DNA of 64,000 nt from Methylibium sp. NZG (GCA_001263235.1 LGRD01000013.1:96775-160774), one strand, 5' to 3'; shown: positions 8,258-17,311, counted from the first letter of the stretch. Notes: generated by a model not told the origin, from the sequence alone. Translations and numbers: made by a program.

Positions 8258-9075
8258 GACGTGCCCCCAGCCCCGACCTCACCGGCATGCGCCGCCTCGG
8301 CGCCAAAGGCGAGCGTGACGAAGGCCTCTTCGAAGTCGCGCTCGCCGGTCTGCGCGAGCAGTTCGTCCACCGTGCCGGCGGCCACGCTGCGGCCGTGCGC
8401 CACGACCACCACGCTGTCGCACAGCCGCTCCACCTCTTGCATGATGTGGCTGGAGAACACGATGCATTTGCCGCCGCCCTCGGGCGTGCGCAGCCAGCGC
8501 AAAGCGTCGCGCAGCGCGCGCGTGGCGAGCACGTCCAGGCCGTTGGTGGGTTCGTCGAGCACGATGTTGGCCGGGTCGTGCACGAGCGTTCGCGCGAGCG
8601 CCGTCTTCATGCGCTCGCCCTGGCTGAAGCCGTCGGTGCGGCGGTCGAGCAGCGGCTTCATGTCGAGCACCTGGGCGAGTTGCTCGGCGCGGGCGTTGGC
8701 GGCGTCGGCGCTCATGCCTTGCAGGCGGCCGAAGTAGGCGATGTTCTCGCGCGCGCTCAGGCGCGGGTACAGGCCGCGCGCGTCGCTGAGCACGCCCATG
8801 CGCGCGAGCGCCTCGCGCGGGCGGGTCGCCACGTCGATGCCGTCCACCGCCATGCGCCCCGCGTCGGGCTCGATCAGCCCGGCCAACATGCGCAGCGTGG
8901 TCGTCTTGCCGGCGCCGTTGGGGCCGAGCAGGCCGGTGATGCGACCGTCGCGCGCGGTGAAGCTCACGTCGGCCACGGCCTGCACGCGGCGCGGCGTGGC
9001 TGCGGGTTTGCCAAGCGTTGGCAGCAGGCTGCGGGGCGCGTCGAAGTGCTTGGCGAGTTGATGCACTTCGATCAT
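8254..9075 (-). CDS. ABC transporter ATP-binding protein, NatA-like
   Basis: 273 residues with a complete nucleotide-binding domain: Walker A GPNGAGKTT (residues about 52-60), signature FSQGERMKTALAR, Walker B NIVLDEPTNGLD and a switch His in FSSHIMQEVE. It should power the NatB-like permease encoded next. An insertion near residues 15-30 (SLLPTLGKPAATPRR) before the Walker A is common in NatA homologues. Both ends overlap neighbours as ATGA, so translation is probably coupled across the operon. Confidence 0.9.
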   Translation of the reverse strand: MIEVHQLAKHFDAPRSLLPTLGKPAATPRRVQAVADVSFTARDGRITGLLGPNGAGKTTTLRMLAGLIEPDAGRMAVDGIDVATRPREALARMGVLSDARGLYPRLSARENIAYFGRLQGMSADAANARAEQLAQVLDMKPLLDRRTDGFSQGERMKTALARTLVHDPANIVLDEPTNGLDVLATRALRDALRWLRTPEGGGKCIVFSSHIMQEVERLCDSVVVVAHGRSVAAGTVDELLAQTGERDFEEAFVTLAFGAEAAHAGEVGAGGTS

Positions 9076-10796
9076 CGCGGCGGCCCTGGCTGAGCTGGCT
9101 GCGAATCACCCACGCCAATCGGCTGGAAGGTCGGCGGCCGCGGGATGCCGGTGGCGCACGCGGCATCGACGGCCAGCGCGTCGCGCTCGTCGACCGCGTC
9201 GATGAAGCGGAAAACCACGTCGCGCACGCAGCCCAGCCCCATCACCCCGTGGCCGGCGTGGGGCACGATCACATGGCGCGCGAGGGCGCCGAGCGCTTGC
9301 GCCACGCGCTCGCCGTGGCGCGGCGGCGTGGCGGGGTCGAGGCCGCCGCTGAGCAACAGCACCGGCACGGCGCTCGCCGGCACGGTGTAGAACGCCGCGG
9401 GCACGGCGCCGCGCGGCCAGTCGGCGCAGACGCGGCGGTAGAGGGAGAGCGATGCGTCGCCGCTGTCGGCAGCGACGATGGAGGTGGCAGTGGCAGTGGC
9501 AGTGGCGGCTGCGGCGGTGGCACTGGCGGCGGTGGCACTGCCGAGGCCTGTCGCCTGCGTAGACGCGGCGACGCCTGCGTTGTTCGCCAGTTTGGCGGCA
9601 CCGCTGCCAGCCGCCGCGCGCTCCAGGAGCGGCATGTCCTCGGCGCAGATCACCGAGAAGTGCATGCCCAGTGCCACCGCGCCACCGCGCTGTGAACCGA
9701 GCGCGCTGGCCAACCCGATCAGCGGGGCGAACTCGCCGCGCGCAGCCGCGGCCACAGCCACCGGCAGCGCCGACGCGAGCGCGGGGTGGTACAGCGGCCC
9801 GCGCACCGCGCCCATCAGCACGTCGCGCGTCAGCACGAGCGTCTCGGGCCGGCCGGTCAGCGGGTCGGCCACGCGCACGGTCTGCGGCAGGCGCTGCAGC
9901 AGCGCGGCCCAGTCCGCGCGCAGGGTCGGGCGGCGCGCCTTGCACGCCGGCTCGGCGTCGCACGCCGCGAGCATCGAGTCGAACGCGGCCTGCCCATCGA
10001 CGGCAAAGCTCGCCGGCAGCACCATGTCGGGCGGCGCGATGCCATCGATCACGCTGCGCCGCAGCCGCGCCGGGAACTGGCGCTGGTACTCCAGCGCGGC
10101 GCGCGTGCCGTACGACGCGCCGACCAGGTTGATGCGCGGCGCGCCGAGCGCCTGGCGCACCGCGTCCAGGTCCTGCATCGCCAGGGTCGTGGTGAAGAAG
10201 CGCAGGTCGTCGGCCGACCCGATGTGGCGGCTACTCAGCAGCTCGGCACGGCAGCGCTGCAGGCGAACGGCCTGGCGCTCGGGGTCGACCTGGTCGGCCA
10301 GCGACTCATGCCCCGGGCCCTTGCACTGCAGCGGCGCGGAGCGGCCGGTGCCACGCTGGTCGACGAAGACGATGTCGCGCCGGTTGCCCAGGCGGTTCAG
10401 CAGCGCCATCATCATCGGCGCCACGTCGATGGCGCTCTGGCCCGGGCCGCCGGCCAGCACGAACACCGGGTCGGGCAGCTTGCGCCGCGCGATGGCCGGC
10501 ACGACGGCGTAGTGCAGGTCGATCTTCGGCCCGTCGGGCCGGGCCGGGTCGAGGGCGCGCTTCAGCACGCCGCAGCGCACCGCGTTGCGCAGGCCGGCGA
10601 TGCGGCAAGGGGTGGTGGCCGCAGCCTCTGCGGCGGGTGCAGCCGATGCAGGACCACGCTGCGCCGACGCCTGCGACGCTGCGGCCGACGACGCGGCGCC
10701 AGCCACCGCCAGCGCCACCGCCAAGGCAGCGGCTGCGCGCGCTGCGGCAACCTGTGTCGCCACGGCGCCGCGGCGGCCCGGCGCGGCGCGGTTCAC
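9072..10796 (-). CDS. Secreted alpha/beta hydrolase, tripeptidyl-peptidase-like
   Basis: 574 residues from a GTG that overlaps the previous stop as GTGA. A long Ala-rich hydrophobic N-terminus (about 45 residues) looks like a signal peptide. The mature protein has an alpha/beta-hydrolase fold: oxyanion loop VFVLAGGPGQS, VDQRGTGRS, nucleophile Ser228 in GASYGTR, Asp487 in LSGGLDPATP and His516 in PHAGHGV. This matches proline iminopeptidase/TAP-like serine hydrolases, so a periplasmic peptidase or esterase is likely. An odd Ala/Thr-rich low-complexity insert, encoded by short GTGGCA-type repeats (about 9478-9545), interrupts the region before the Asp. Confidence 0.85.
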   Translation of the reverse strand: MNRAAPGRRGAVATQVAAARAAAALAVALAVAGAASSAAASQASAQRGPASAAPAAEAAATTPCRIAGLRNAVRCGVLKRALDPARPDGPKIDLHYAVVPAIARRKLPDPVFVLAGGPGQSAIDVAPMMMALLNRLGNRRDIVFVDQRGTGRSAPLQCKGPGHESLADQVDPERQAVRLQRCRAELLSSRHIGSADDLRFFTTTLAMQDLDAVRQALGAPRINLVGASYGTRAALEYQRQFPARLRRSVIDGIAPPDMVLPASFAVDGQAAFDSMLAACDAEPACKARRPTLRADWAALLQRLPQTVRVADPLTGRPETLVLTRDVLMGAVRGPLYHPALASALPVAVAAAARGEFAPLIGLASALGSQRGGAVALGMHFSVICAEDMPLLERAAAGSGAAKLANNAGVAASTQATGLGSATAASATAAAATATATATSIVAADSGDASLSLYRRVCADWPRGAVPAAFYTVPASAVPVLLLSGGLDPATPPRHGERVAQALGALARHVIVPHAGHGVMGLGCVRDVVFRFIDAVDERDALAVDAACATGIPRPPTFQPIGVGDSQPAQPGPPR

Positions 10797-11161
10797 GCGC
10801 TCAACATCCGCTTCAGCTCGCCGCTGTCGATGAGCCGCGCCAACTCGCTGGCGCCGCCTACCAGCGTGCTCTTGACGAAGACCATCGGGAAGGTCGGCCA
10901 GCCCGTCCACATCTTGAGCGCGTTGCGCGCACGCCACTGGCTGAAGTAGCTGCCGTACTCGAGGTAGTGGAACGGCACGCCGGCCGCCGTGAGCAGCTTG
11001 CGCGCACGGCGGCAGAACGGGTTCTGCGCCATGCCGACCACCAGCACGGTGTTCGACAGCGTCGCCGCCTGCACGTTGTGCACGATGTCGGTGTGGTGGT
11101 TGGCCACCGCCTCGCGGATGGCAGGGTGGATTCGCGATTGATCGAGGACGCGGCGCGGCAT
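10793..11161 (-). CDS. Glutaredoxin-like protein with single active-site Cys
   Basis: 122 residues. The fold is glutaredoxin-like: VVGMAQNPFCRRARKLLTAAGVPFHYLEYG, then GWPTFPMVFVKSTLVGGASEL with the cis-Pro (TFP) and the glutathione-site GG. The usual CPxC motif reads NPFC, so only the second cysteine remains. Monothiol glutaredoxins usually keep the first Cys, so its chemistry is uncertain. The first 30 residues (AIREAVANHHTDIVHNVQ) are an added helix-like segment. It leads the overlapping operon with the hydrolase and NatAB-like genes. Confidence 0.75.
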   Translation of the reverse strand: MPRRVLDQSRIHPAIREAVANHHTDIVHNVQAATLSNTVLVVGMAQNPFCRRARKLLTAAGVPFHYLEYGSYFSQWRARNALKMWTGWPTFPMVFVKSTLVGGASELARLIDSGELKRMLSA

Positions 11162-11365
11162 GCTGGGCGGGGTGGAGCAAAGATGCGAAGGGTAGCCGAG
11201 TTGGCCCGGCCCGGCGTCTTGACCGCGACCGTCGCCGTGCTGCCATCGTGCGCCCGACCTCAAGTTGGGCGGCCGACCGCCGAAACAGCACGGAACCACG
11301 CCCACCCGTGTGGGGCGCCGGCTCACTCCGGGCCGCGCCGCATGCGGACCACGCCTTTCGCCACC

Positions 11366-11806
11366 ATGCTGAAACTGTTGAGCCTGTTCCGACCCCGGTC
11401 GGCGCCCGTGCGGCGGCCGAACCGGGCGAACACGGCCGCAACGATGGTGCCCAAGACCGAGGCCGATTGGGCGCAGGCGCGCACGCCCGAGCGCGAGCAA
11501 GACCTGGTGCTGTCCGACCACGTGCTCGGCTGGCTGCAGAAGCTGCCGCAGCCGGTGCGGCCGTCGGAGCTGTGCGCGCACTACCCGCGCGTGGCCAACC
11601 GCATCGCACTGTGCTGGAGCGACCCGCTGCTGACCGAGCAGGTGTTCGAGGCGCTGTTGTTGAGCCAGCGCGGCAAGCGCAAGGGCTTTCCGCCCCGCGT
11701 GGCGGCCGAAATGCTGCGCCTGCGCGCCTTTCACGCCCGCCACAAGGGCACGCACCAGGGCGTGCGGATGTGGGACCGCACGCTGATGGCGGTGTCCGAC
11801 CGCTGA
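11366..11806 (+). CDS. Conserved hypothetical protein
   Basis: 146 residues from the ATG of MLKLLSLF; ATGs eight codons earlier and 26 codons later are alternatives. The N-terminus is basic and probably flexible; the body (SDHVLGWLQKLPQPVRPSELCAHYPRVANRIALCW, then RGKRKGFPPRVAAEMLRLRAFH) is rich in helix-forming and basic residues. I know no function for this family. No signal peptide or membrane segment is clear. It is transcribed away from the glutaredoxin-like gene, with 204 bases between them that hold no other gene. Confidence 0.7.
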   Translation: MLKLLSLFRPRSAPVRRPNRANTAATMVPKTEADWAQARTPEREQDLVLSDHVLGWLQKLPQPVRPSELCAHYPRVANRIALCWSDPLLTEQVFEALLLSQRGKRKGFPPRVAAEMLRLRAFHARHKGTHQGVRMWDRTLMAVSDR

Positions 11807-11932
11807 CCTCACCGGGCGGGGGGCGGGTCGCAGCGCGGGGCCTGTTGCGCGCAGGGTCGTGCGGCAGCGAATCTTGGGGTCGTGCGCCGGCAGTGTGTAA
11901 TGAGCGCTCCTCCAACCCGACGAAGGTGTGCC

Positions 11933-12541
11933 ATGAAGCTCTACTACAGCCCCGGAGCGTGTTCGCTCGCGCCCCACATCGTCCTGCGCGAAGCCGGCCT
12001 GGCCTTCGAGCCGGTGCTGGCCAACCTCAAGGCGCACACGCTGGCCGACGGCACCGACTACTACGGCGTCAGCCCCAAAGGCTATGTGCCGCTGCTGGAG
12101 CTCGACAACGGCGAGCGCCTCAGCGAAGGCCCGGCCATCGTGCAGTACATCGCCGACCAGGTGCCGGCTAAGAACCTCGCCCCCGCCAACGGCACGATGG
12201 CGCGCTACCGGCTGCAGGAGTGGCTCAACTTCATCACCAGCGAGCTGCACAAAGGCATCGGCGGCCTGTTCAACCCCGCCATGCCGGAAGAAGCGAAGGC
12301 GCTGATGCGCGCCAAGGCGCTGGCGCGGTTGGGCTGGGTCAACGAACAACTCGAAGGCAAACAATATCTGATGGGCGATGCCTTCAGCGTGGCCGATGCC
12401 TACCTGTTCACCGTGGTCGGCTGGACGAAGATGGTGGGCATCGATGTCTCGCCGCTGAGCCACCTCGGCGCCTTCACGACGCGCATGGCGGCTCGGCCGG
12501 CGGTACAAGCGGCGATGAAGGCCGAAGGCTTGATCAAGTAG
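11933..12541 (+). CDS. Glutathione S-transferase
   Basis: 202 residues. The N-terminal thioredoxin-like domain starts MKLYYSPGACSLAPHIVLREAG, the beta-class bacterial GST pattern with Cys10 and Ser11; the glutathione-site SEGPAIVQYIAD follows near residues 62-73. The C-terminal helical domain contains FSVADAYLFTVVGW, the N-capping box that nearly all GSTs carry. It conjugates or exchanges glutathione in the cytoplasm; substrate unknown. An ATG at 11899 in the same frame lacks the family N-terminus and is not favoured. Confidence 0.92.
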   Translation: MKLYYSPGACSLAPHIVLREAGLAFEPVLANLKAHTLADGTDYYGVSPKGYVPLLELDNGERLSEGPAIVQYIADQVPAKNLAPANGTMARYRLQEWLNFITSELHKGIGGLFNPAMPEEAKALMRAKALARLGWVNEQLEGKQYLMGDAFSVADAYLFTVVGWTKMVGIDVSPLSHLGAFTTRMAARPAVQAAMKAEGLIK

Positions 12542-12560
12542 CAGCCTCGCTGTTGACAAC

Positions 12561-12965
12561 ATGCCGCCCGCCACGACGCACCGCTCCGCCCGACCCCTTG
12601 CCGGCCTCGCGCTGGCGGCGATGCTGGCGGCGATGCTGGCGGCGGCTGCCGTGCAGGCCGCCCCGGACGCACCGGCAGCGGGCCGTTACGAAGGCCGGCT
12701 GTGCGTGGCGACCAGCTCCGGCCGGCCCGACTGTGGGCCAGCGCGCGTGGAACTGCGCCCCACCGGCCAGGCCCGCATCCGGGTGAGCGACATGCTGTAC
12801 TCGCTGACGCTGGCCAGCGGCCAGGCCGACGTGGTGTTGATGCACGGCGCGATGCAAATCGACGGCTTTGCTGCGCCCTACGAATGGAAGGGCAGTGCGC
12901 TCCACTTCATCGACACCGCCAAGGGCGTGCGCTACGAGGTGCGGTTGGGCGAGCGCCAGCCTTAG
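12561..12965 (+). CDS. Small secreted hypothetical protein
   Basis: 134 residues. A signal peptide is visible (LAGLALAAMLAAMLAAAAVQAAP, residues about 13-35) with a likely AQA-type cut. The remaining 100 residues look beta-rich (GRYEGRLCVATSSGRPDCG, YSLTLASGQADVVLMHGAMQIDGF) with two cysteines that could form a disulfide. No family recognised. It lies 19 bases after the GST gene and its tail overlaps the convergent thioredoxin-like gene by four bases. Confidence 0.65.
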   Translation: MPPATTHRSARPLAGLALAAMLAAMLAAAAVQAAPDAPAAGRYEGRLCVATSSGRPDCGPARVELRPTGQARIRVSDMLYSLTLASGQADVVLMHGAMQIDGFAAPYEWKGSALHFIDTAKGVRYEVRLGERQP

Positions 12966-14686
12966 CCGGCCACCGCCGCCTTCTTGGCCGCCGGCCGCAG
13001 CAACGCTTCGCAGGTGGCGCGCTGTGGGTCGGCGGCTTCGAGCCGCTGGCAGACCGCGTCGAGCTGGGTTTGCAGACGGCCCAGCACCGCGGCGTGCTCG
13101 CCACGCTCGTTCCAGCTAGTCAGCCGCGTGCCCACGTTTTGCAGCGAACGCGCGCTGCGTTCGTAGAACGCGTTCGGGTGCGCGCCGGCTTCGGTCAGCA
13201 CCTGGCGGGCGGCTTTTTCGATGCGCGCTGCGTCCTGCGGCGCCAGCTCCACCAGCGCCGCCACATACGACGCACCCCACTGCAGGCGGGTCGCCGGGCC
13301 TTCGCTTTTGTCGAACGCGAGCTCGTACCAGCGCAGCGCCTCGGCCTTGTCGCCACGCTTCTTGGCGTTGCCGGCCAGGCCCGACATGAGGTAGTAGGGT
13401 GACGCGGTCTTGGCCAGGTTGGCCTTGAGCAGCGCGTCGGACTCCGCCATCAGGCCGGCCTGCTCCAGCAAGTACGCGGCGGTGGGGATGACGGCCAGGC
13501 GCTCGTACCCGTCGGTGATGTCGCGGTCGGCGCGCGCGCTGTGTTCGCGCACGTCAGCCAGCAGCGCGGGCGGCAAGGCCACGGTGGTGGCCACTGGCAC
13601 GCTGCTGCCTTTCAACGCCATCGGCTTCGACGCCGGCTTGGCGAGGTTGACCTGCGCGATCACGGCCGTCATGCGGTCGGCGCGCGACAGGCTGGTGTCG
13701 GCGGCGAGCCGCTTCAGCGCGGCGTTGAACTCGGCGTTCAAGCGGGCGCGCTCGGGCGAGCCGTCGGCGCTGACGGCACGCACGAGTTCGGTGGCATTGT
13801 TGGTGAGCACGTCCATGTGCGTGCGCGACGCGCGCGGGCTGGCCAGCACCTGCAGCAGCCGGGCGCGCGCGCCGGTGTCGAACTTCGGGGCCGCAGCTTT
13901 CGAGGCCGGTCCGCCGACGGCCGGGACGGTGACAGTGGCGGGCGGGGTGCTGGCGGCGAGGGCTTTCAACAGCAGGCGGGTCGCGCTGTCGGCGCCTTTG
14001 TCCGCGCCTTTGTCCACGCCCCTGCGAGCGTCTTTGCCGGCGCTCTTGTCGGTCTCGTCCGGCGGACAGGCGTCGGCCAGCCGCCGCAGCGTGGCGGCGA
14101 GTTGCGGCTTGGGCACGACCTGCTGCTCGTCGGTCTCCCAAGAATAGAAGGCGAGCAGCTTCCAGTCGTTGGGCCGCAGGCGCCGGGCGGCGTCGCCACC
14201 GGCGAGCGCGTCGGCCAGCACGGCCTTGACCGGGCGCTGCGCGTTCATGCCCAGCGTGAGCACCTGCGTGTACTGCGCAGCGTCCACCTCGCCCGGCAGG
14301 CGCGTGAGCTCGGTGCCCTGCGGGTCGAACAGCAGCATCGTCGGGTAGCCGCGCACCTTGAAGCGCGCGCCGAGTTTCTGCGCGCCCGGGCTGTCGCCGT
14401 CCACGTACACCGGCACGAAGGCGCGCGAGCGCTCGATGAAGTCCTGCCGGTTGAACAGCGTCGCCTGGAGCTGGTTGCACGGCGGGCACCACTTGGCGCC
14501 CCAGTAGACGAACAGCGGCTTGTTCAGCGAGCGGGCCTGCGCGAAGGCGGCGTCGACGTCGGCGTCGCTGGCGGCGGAGGTCCAGGCGATGGCGCCATCG
14601 GTGCTCGCTGCGGCCACCAGCGGTGGCGTGGCGACGAACGATGCGAAGAGCAGCGCCCCGAACAGCTTCAGCTTCACGCGTGACAT
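12962..14686 (-). CDS. Periplasmic thioredoxin-fold protein with long C-terminal domain
   Basis: 574 residues. Signal peptide at residues 1-27 (LFGALLFASFVATPPLVAA). Residues about 40-150 form a thioredoxin-like domain of the DUF255/thiol-disulfide type: PLFVYWGAKWCPPCNQLQ gives the redox pair Cys67/Cys70, and GYPTMLLF gives the cis-Pro. Residues about 210-260 are a charged low-complexity linker with DKGADKGAD repeats. The rest is helical, with TPR-like pairs (EQAGLMAESDALLKANLAKT, KRGDKAEALRWYELAFDKSE). It probably handles periplasmic disulfides; its partner is unknown. Confidence 0.8.
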   Translation of the reverse strand: MSRVKLKLFGALLFASFVATPPLVAAASTDGAIAWTSAASDADVDAAFAQARSLNKPLFVYWGAKWCPPCNQLQATLFNRQDFIERSRAFVPVYVDGDSPGAQKLGARFKVRGYPTMLLFDPQGTELTRLPGEVDAAQYTQVLTLGMNAQRPVKAVLADALAGGDAARRLRPNDWKLLAFYSWETDEQQVVPKPQLAATLRRLADACPPDETDKSAGKDARRGVDKGADKGADSATRLLLKALAASTPPATVTVPAVGGPASKAAAPKFDTGARARLLQVLASPRASRTHMDVLTNNATELVRAVSADGSPERARLNAEFNAALKRLAADTSLSRADRMTAVIAQVNLAKPASKPMALKGSSVPVATTVALPPALLADVREHSARADRDITDGYERLAVIPTAAYLLEQAGLMAESDALLKANLAKTASPYYLMSGLAGNAKKRGDKAEALRWYELAFDKSEGPATRLQWGASYVAALVELAPQDAARIEKAARQVLTEAGAHPNAFYERSARSLQNVGTRLTSWNERGEHAAVLGRLQTQLDAVCQRLEAADPQRATCEALLRPAAKKAAVAG

Positions 14687-14743
14687 GGCAAGACTCCTGA
14701 CGTTCCGTTCTGGGGTCGTCGGCACCGACCCGGGCGCCGACTT

Positions 14744-15751
14744 TCAGTCTACCGGCGCCGGCGCCTCGCGCACCGGGTCGCGCGGCGACGCCGACGCAAA
14801 TTGCGCCAGCGCCACGCCGGCCAGCGTGAGCGCGGCGCCGGCGAGTTTGACGGCGGTGTAGCGCTCGCCCGTGAGCGCCCACGCCACCAGGCCCGCCACC
14901 GGCGGCATCAGGTACATCAACGGCGCCGTGCGCGCCACGCCGCGCACGGCGTTGACCCAGCCCCAGACCATCCAGCCCAGAAAGGCCGAGATCAGCACCG
15001 AATAGAACGTGCCCATCCAGATGGCGGGGCTGATGGCCGTCAATTCCACGCCGAGTCCTGCGGGGAGGTTGAGTGCGACCAGCGGCGCGCTGGCCATGAG
15101 CGTGGCGTAGGCCATCACGGTGACGCTGCCGTGGCGCTCGATCTGCGGCTTGGCCATCACGGTGTAGTACGAGAAGAAGGCCGCTGCGATCAGCAGCACC
15201 AGGTCGCCGCCGCCGGCCCGCCACTGGCCGCCGGTGAGTTTGTCGGACAGGAACACCAGCACCCCCAGGCAGGCCACGGCCACGCCGGCCACCTGCCCGC
15301 GAGTGAGGTGCTCCAGGCCGTACCAGCGCAAGATGAGCAGCGTGAACACCGGCCCGCACGCCAGGATCAGCGCGCTCGAGAATGGCGTGGACCAGTGGAT
15401 GCCATACGTCACCAGCCCCACGTGCAGCACATGGCCGACGACCCCCAGCCGCAGCAGCGCCCACAGGTCTTCCCGCGGCAGGCGCGGCCAATGCAGGCCG
15501 TGGCGCCAGAACAGCAGCAGCGCCGCCGCCACCGGCATGATGAGGTAGCGCACGAACAGGAAGCCGCCCGGCGACATGGCGTTGAACACCGCCTTCTGAA
15601 CGCTGAAGTTGGCGCCCCAGACCAGCACCAGCGCGAGCGCGACCCACAGCGCGCGGGTGCGGCGGGTGCGGCTGACGGCGTCTGCTGCGGCTTGGGCAGC
15701 GGCTTGGGCGGCGGGGTCGGGCGGGGAGGTGCGGGCGGGAACGGCGGCCAT
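14744..15751 (-). CDS. EamA/DMT-family transporter
   Basis: 335 residues with ten predicted membrane segments in two EamA repeats (first repeat from ALWVALALVLVWGANFSVQKA, second from GDLVLLIAAAFFSYYTVM). An Ala-rich cytoplasmic extension of about 35 residues precedes the first segment; an internal start would remove it, but no better ribosome site is evident. These proteins export small metabolites such as amino acids; the substrate cannot be told. A second member lies at 50940-51836. It sits 57 bases after the thioredoxin-fold gene, same strand. Confidence 0.88.
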   Translation of the reverse strand: MAAVPARTSPPDPAAQAAAQAAADAVSRTRRTRALWVALALVLVWGANFSVQKAVFNAMSPGGFLFVRYLIMPVAAALLLFWRHGLHWPRLPREDLWALLRLGVVGHVLHVGLVTYGIHWSTPFSSALILACGPVFTLLILRWYGLEHLTRGQVAGVAVACLGVLVFLSDKLTGGQWRAGGGDLVLLIAAAFFSYYTVMAKPQIERHGSVTVMAYATLMASAPLVALNLPAGLGVELTAISPAIWMGTFYSVLISAFLGWMVWGWVNAVRGVARTAPLMYLMPPVAGLVAWALTGERYTAVKLAGAALTLAGVALAQFASASPRDPVREAPAPVD

Positions 15752-15766
15752 GCGGGAGCTCGGGCT

Positions 15767-16507
15767 CTAGCCCTGCGATGAGTCGGCAGTGTCGCCCAGC
15801 CAGCCCTGCGCGTCCTCAAGCCGCCAGCCGTCCATGGGCGCAGCGCGGGCAAGCGCCATCCAGGCGTCGAACGGCAGGCGCAGCGCGCGCCGCGGCGCCG
15901 GGCGTGCCACGTCGAGCGACGTCTCGGTGGCGACCAGCACGCCGCACTCGGGCGGGATCTCCTCAGGCAGCGCAATGCCAGCGCGGATCACGTACCAGCA
16001 TTCACCCGCCATTTGCAGGTAGGCAGCGCGCTTGGTCGACTGGCGCAGGTCGCCCAGCAGGTCGGCGCGGTGCACCTTGACCTCGTGGACGATCGGCTCC
16101 AGGTAGGCCTCCACCGTGGTGTGGCGGATCGAGAAAACGTCGGGCATCGCCATCGCCCACGCGTCGCCGACCTTCGCGCGCAGGCTCAAACCCCGCCAGG
16201 CGATGCGCCCGGCACGCGTCATCTCGCGCGCCACGCGCTCGACCAGCGCCTCGTGCGCGCTGCGCCGCGCGCGGTTGCGTTGCAGCGTTTCGGCGATCAG
16301 GCCAATGCCGGCGTCGGTCACGCGCAGCGTCTCGTGGCCCGAGGGTTGCTGCACCCGCACCAGCAAGCCGGCGGCGAGCAACTCGACCTCGATCGCGTCC
16401 AGGCAAGGCCAGCCGGCCGAGCGATAAACGTCGCGCAGGCGGCGCCGGTGCGCGGCCGACGCTGCCAGCGTGCCGGCCGCGGCTTGGGCCTTGGAATTTG
16501 CGTCCAT
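15767..16507 (-). CDS. Hypothetical protein with a PD-(D/E)XK-like core
   Basis: 246 residues from the ATG of MDANSKAQ. The N-terminal third looks like a winged helix (LRDVYRSAGWPCLDAIEVELLAAGLLVRVQ... LRVTDAGIGLIAETL). The middle has MPDVFSIRHTT, then EPIVHEVKVHRADLLGDLRQSTKRAAYLQMAGECWYVI. The Asp followed by Glu-x-Lys and a Gln-Lys helix is the arrangement seen in PD-(D/E)XK nucleases such as MmcB-like repair proteins. A DNA-processing role is therefore possible but unproven. It is 15 bases upstream of the EamA gene. Confidence 0.65.
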   Translation of the reverse strand: MDANSKAQAAAGTLAASAAHRRRLRDVYRSAGWPCLDAIEVELLAAGLLVRVQQPSGHETLRVTDAGIGLIAETLQRNRARRSAHEALVERVAREMTRAGRIAWRGLSLRAKVGDAWAMAMPDVFSIRHTTVEAYLEPIVHEVKVHRADLLGDLRQSTKRAAYLQMAGECWYVIRAGIALPEEIPPECGVLVATETSLDVARPAPRRALRLPFDAWMALARAAPMDGWRLEDAQGWLGDTADSSQG

Positions 16508-16691
16508 GCGCGCAGCGTACCCGAGCGTCCGCCACGGCGCGCGCCGTGCAGCGCAGGCGCGCCGGATGCACGGTACACCGAGCAAACCCCACCGCGACAC
16601 AGGGTGACGCAAGCCCCGCGTTTGCCCGCCGGGGCCGGCGGGCGCTACATTGCGGTCCCGGCCATCCCGGCCACCCGCCTAGGAGTTGACC

Positions 16692-16931
16692 ATGAAGACC
16701 ACCCTGATCGCCGCCGCACTCGCCCTCGCCGCTGGCAGCGTGCTTGCGCACGGCTGCCCGAACGAGATGAAGGCCATCGACGCCAAGCTGGCGACCAACC
16801 CCAAGCTCAGCGAAGCCGACGCTGCCAAAGTCAAGAAGCTGCGCGCCGATGGTGAGGCGGCCCACAAGGCAGGCAAGCACGACGAGTCGATGAAGGTGCT
16901 CGGCGAGGCGAAGAAGATTCTCGGCGTCTGA
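16692..16931 (+). CDS. Small secreted protein
   Basis: 79 residues, preceded by AGGAG seven bases before the ATG. Residues 1-19 (MKTTLIAAALALAAGSVLAH) are a clear signal peptide. The mature 60 residues are Lys/Ala-rich and helical (MKAIDAKLATNPKLSEADAAKVKKLRADGEAAHKAGKHDESMKVLGEAKKILG), like one helical-hairpin unit with a single Cys. Function unknown. The gene ends just before a strong hairpin terminator. Confidence 0.8.
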   Translation: MKTTLIAAALALAAGSVLAHGCPNEMKAIDAKLATNPKLSEADAAKVKKLRADGEAAHKAGKHDESMKVLGEAKKILGV

Positions 16932-16946
16932 CGCTGCGCCCTCCCG

Positions 16947-16975
16947 ACGCCGGCCGCCGCTGTGGCGGCCGGCGT
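16947..16975. terminator. Strong hairpin between convergent genes
   Basis: A 12-base perfect stem (left arm 16947-16958, right arm 16964-16975) with a five-base loop GCTGT. It lies between the small secreted gene and the convergent DUF427 gene, so it can act on both strands. There is no long T run, as is usual in GC-rich genomes. Confidence 0.7.
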
Positions 16976-17026
16976 GTCATGCGCACCTTCTGACCGGCCT
17001 CGCCCCCGAGGCGCACACCGGCCCGT

Positions 17027-17311
17027 TCAGGCGTCGGTGACCTTCACGCCCTTCCAGAACGCCACGCGCCCCTTGATCTCGCGCGCTGCCTCCAGCGGCT
17101 CGGGGTAGTACCAGACGGCGTTCTCGTTCATGTCGCCGTTCACCATCAGGCTGTGGTAGTGCGCCTGGCCCTTCCAGTGGCAGCTGCTGCGGTGGTTGCT
17201 GAAGGTCAGGTACTCGCGCTTCAGGCTCGCTTCGGGGAAGTAGTGGTTGCCCTCCACCACCACGGTGTCGTCGCTTTCGGCGATGGTCACGCCGTTCCAG
17301 ATGGCTTTCAT
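17027..17311 (-). CDS. DUF427 domain protein
   Basis: 94 residues, the family's normal size. The pattern MKAIWNGVTIAESDDTVVVEGNHYFPEASL, then TFSNHRSSCHWKGQAHYHSL and AVWYYPEPLEAAREIKGRVAFWKGVKV, matches DUF427, a small all-beta protein of unknown function, often near oxidoreductases. No signal peptide. The 253 bases upstream, to the MscS gene, hold no gene I can support. Confidence 0.9.
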   Translation of the reverse strand: MKAIWNGVTIAESDDTVVVEGNHYFPEASLKREYLTFSNHRSSCHWKGQAHYHSLMVNGDMNENAVWYYPEPLEAAREIKGRVAFWKGVKVTDA

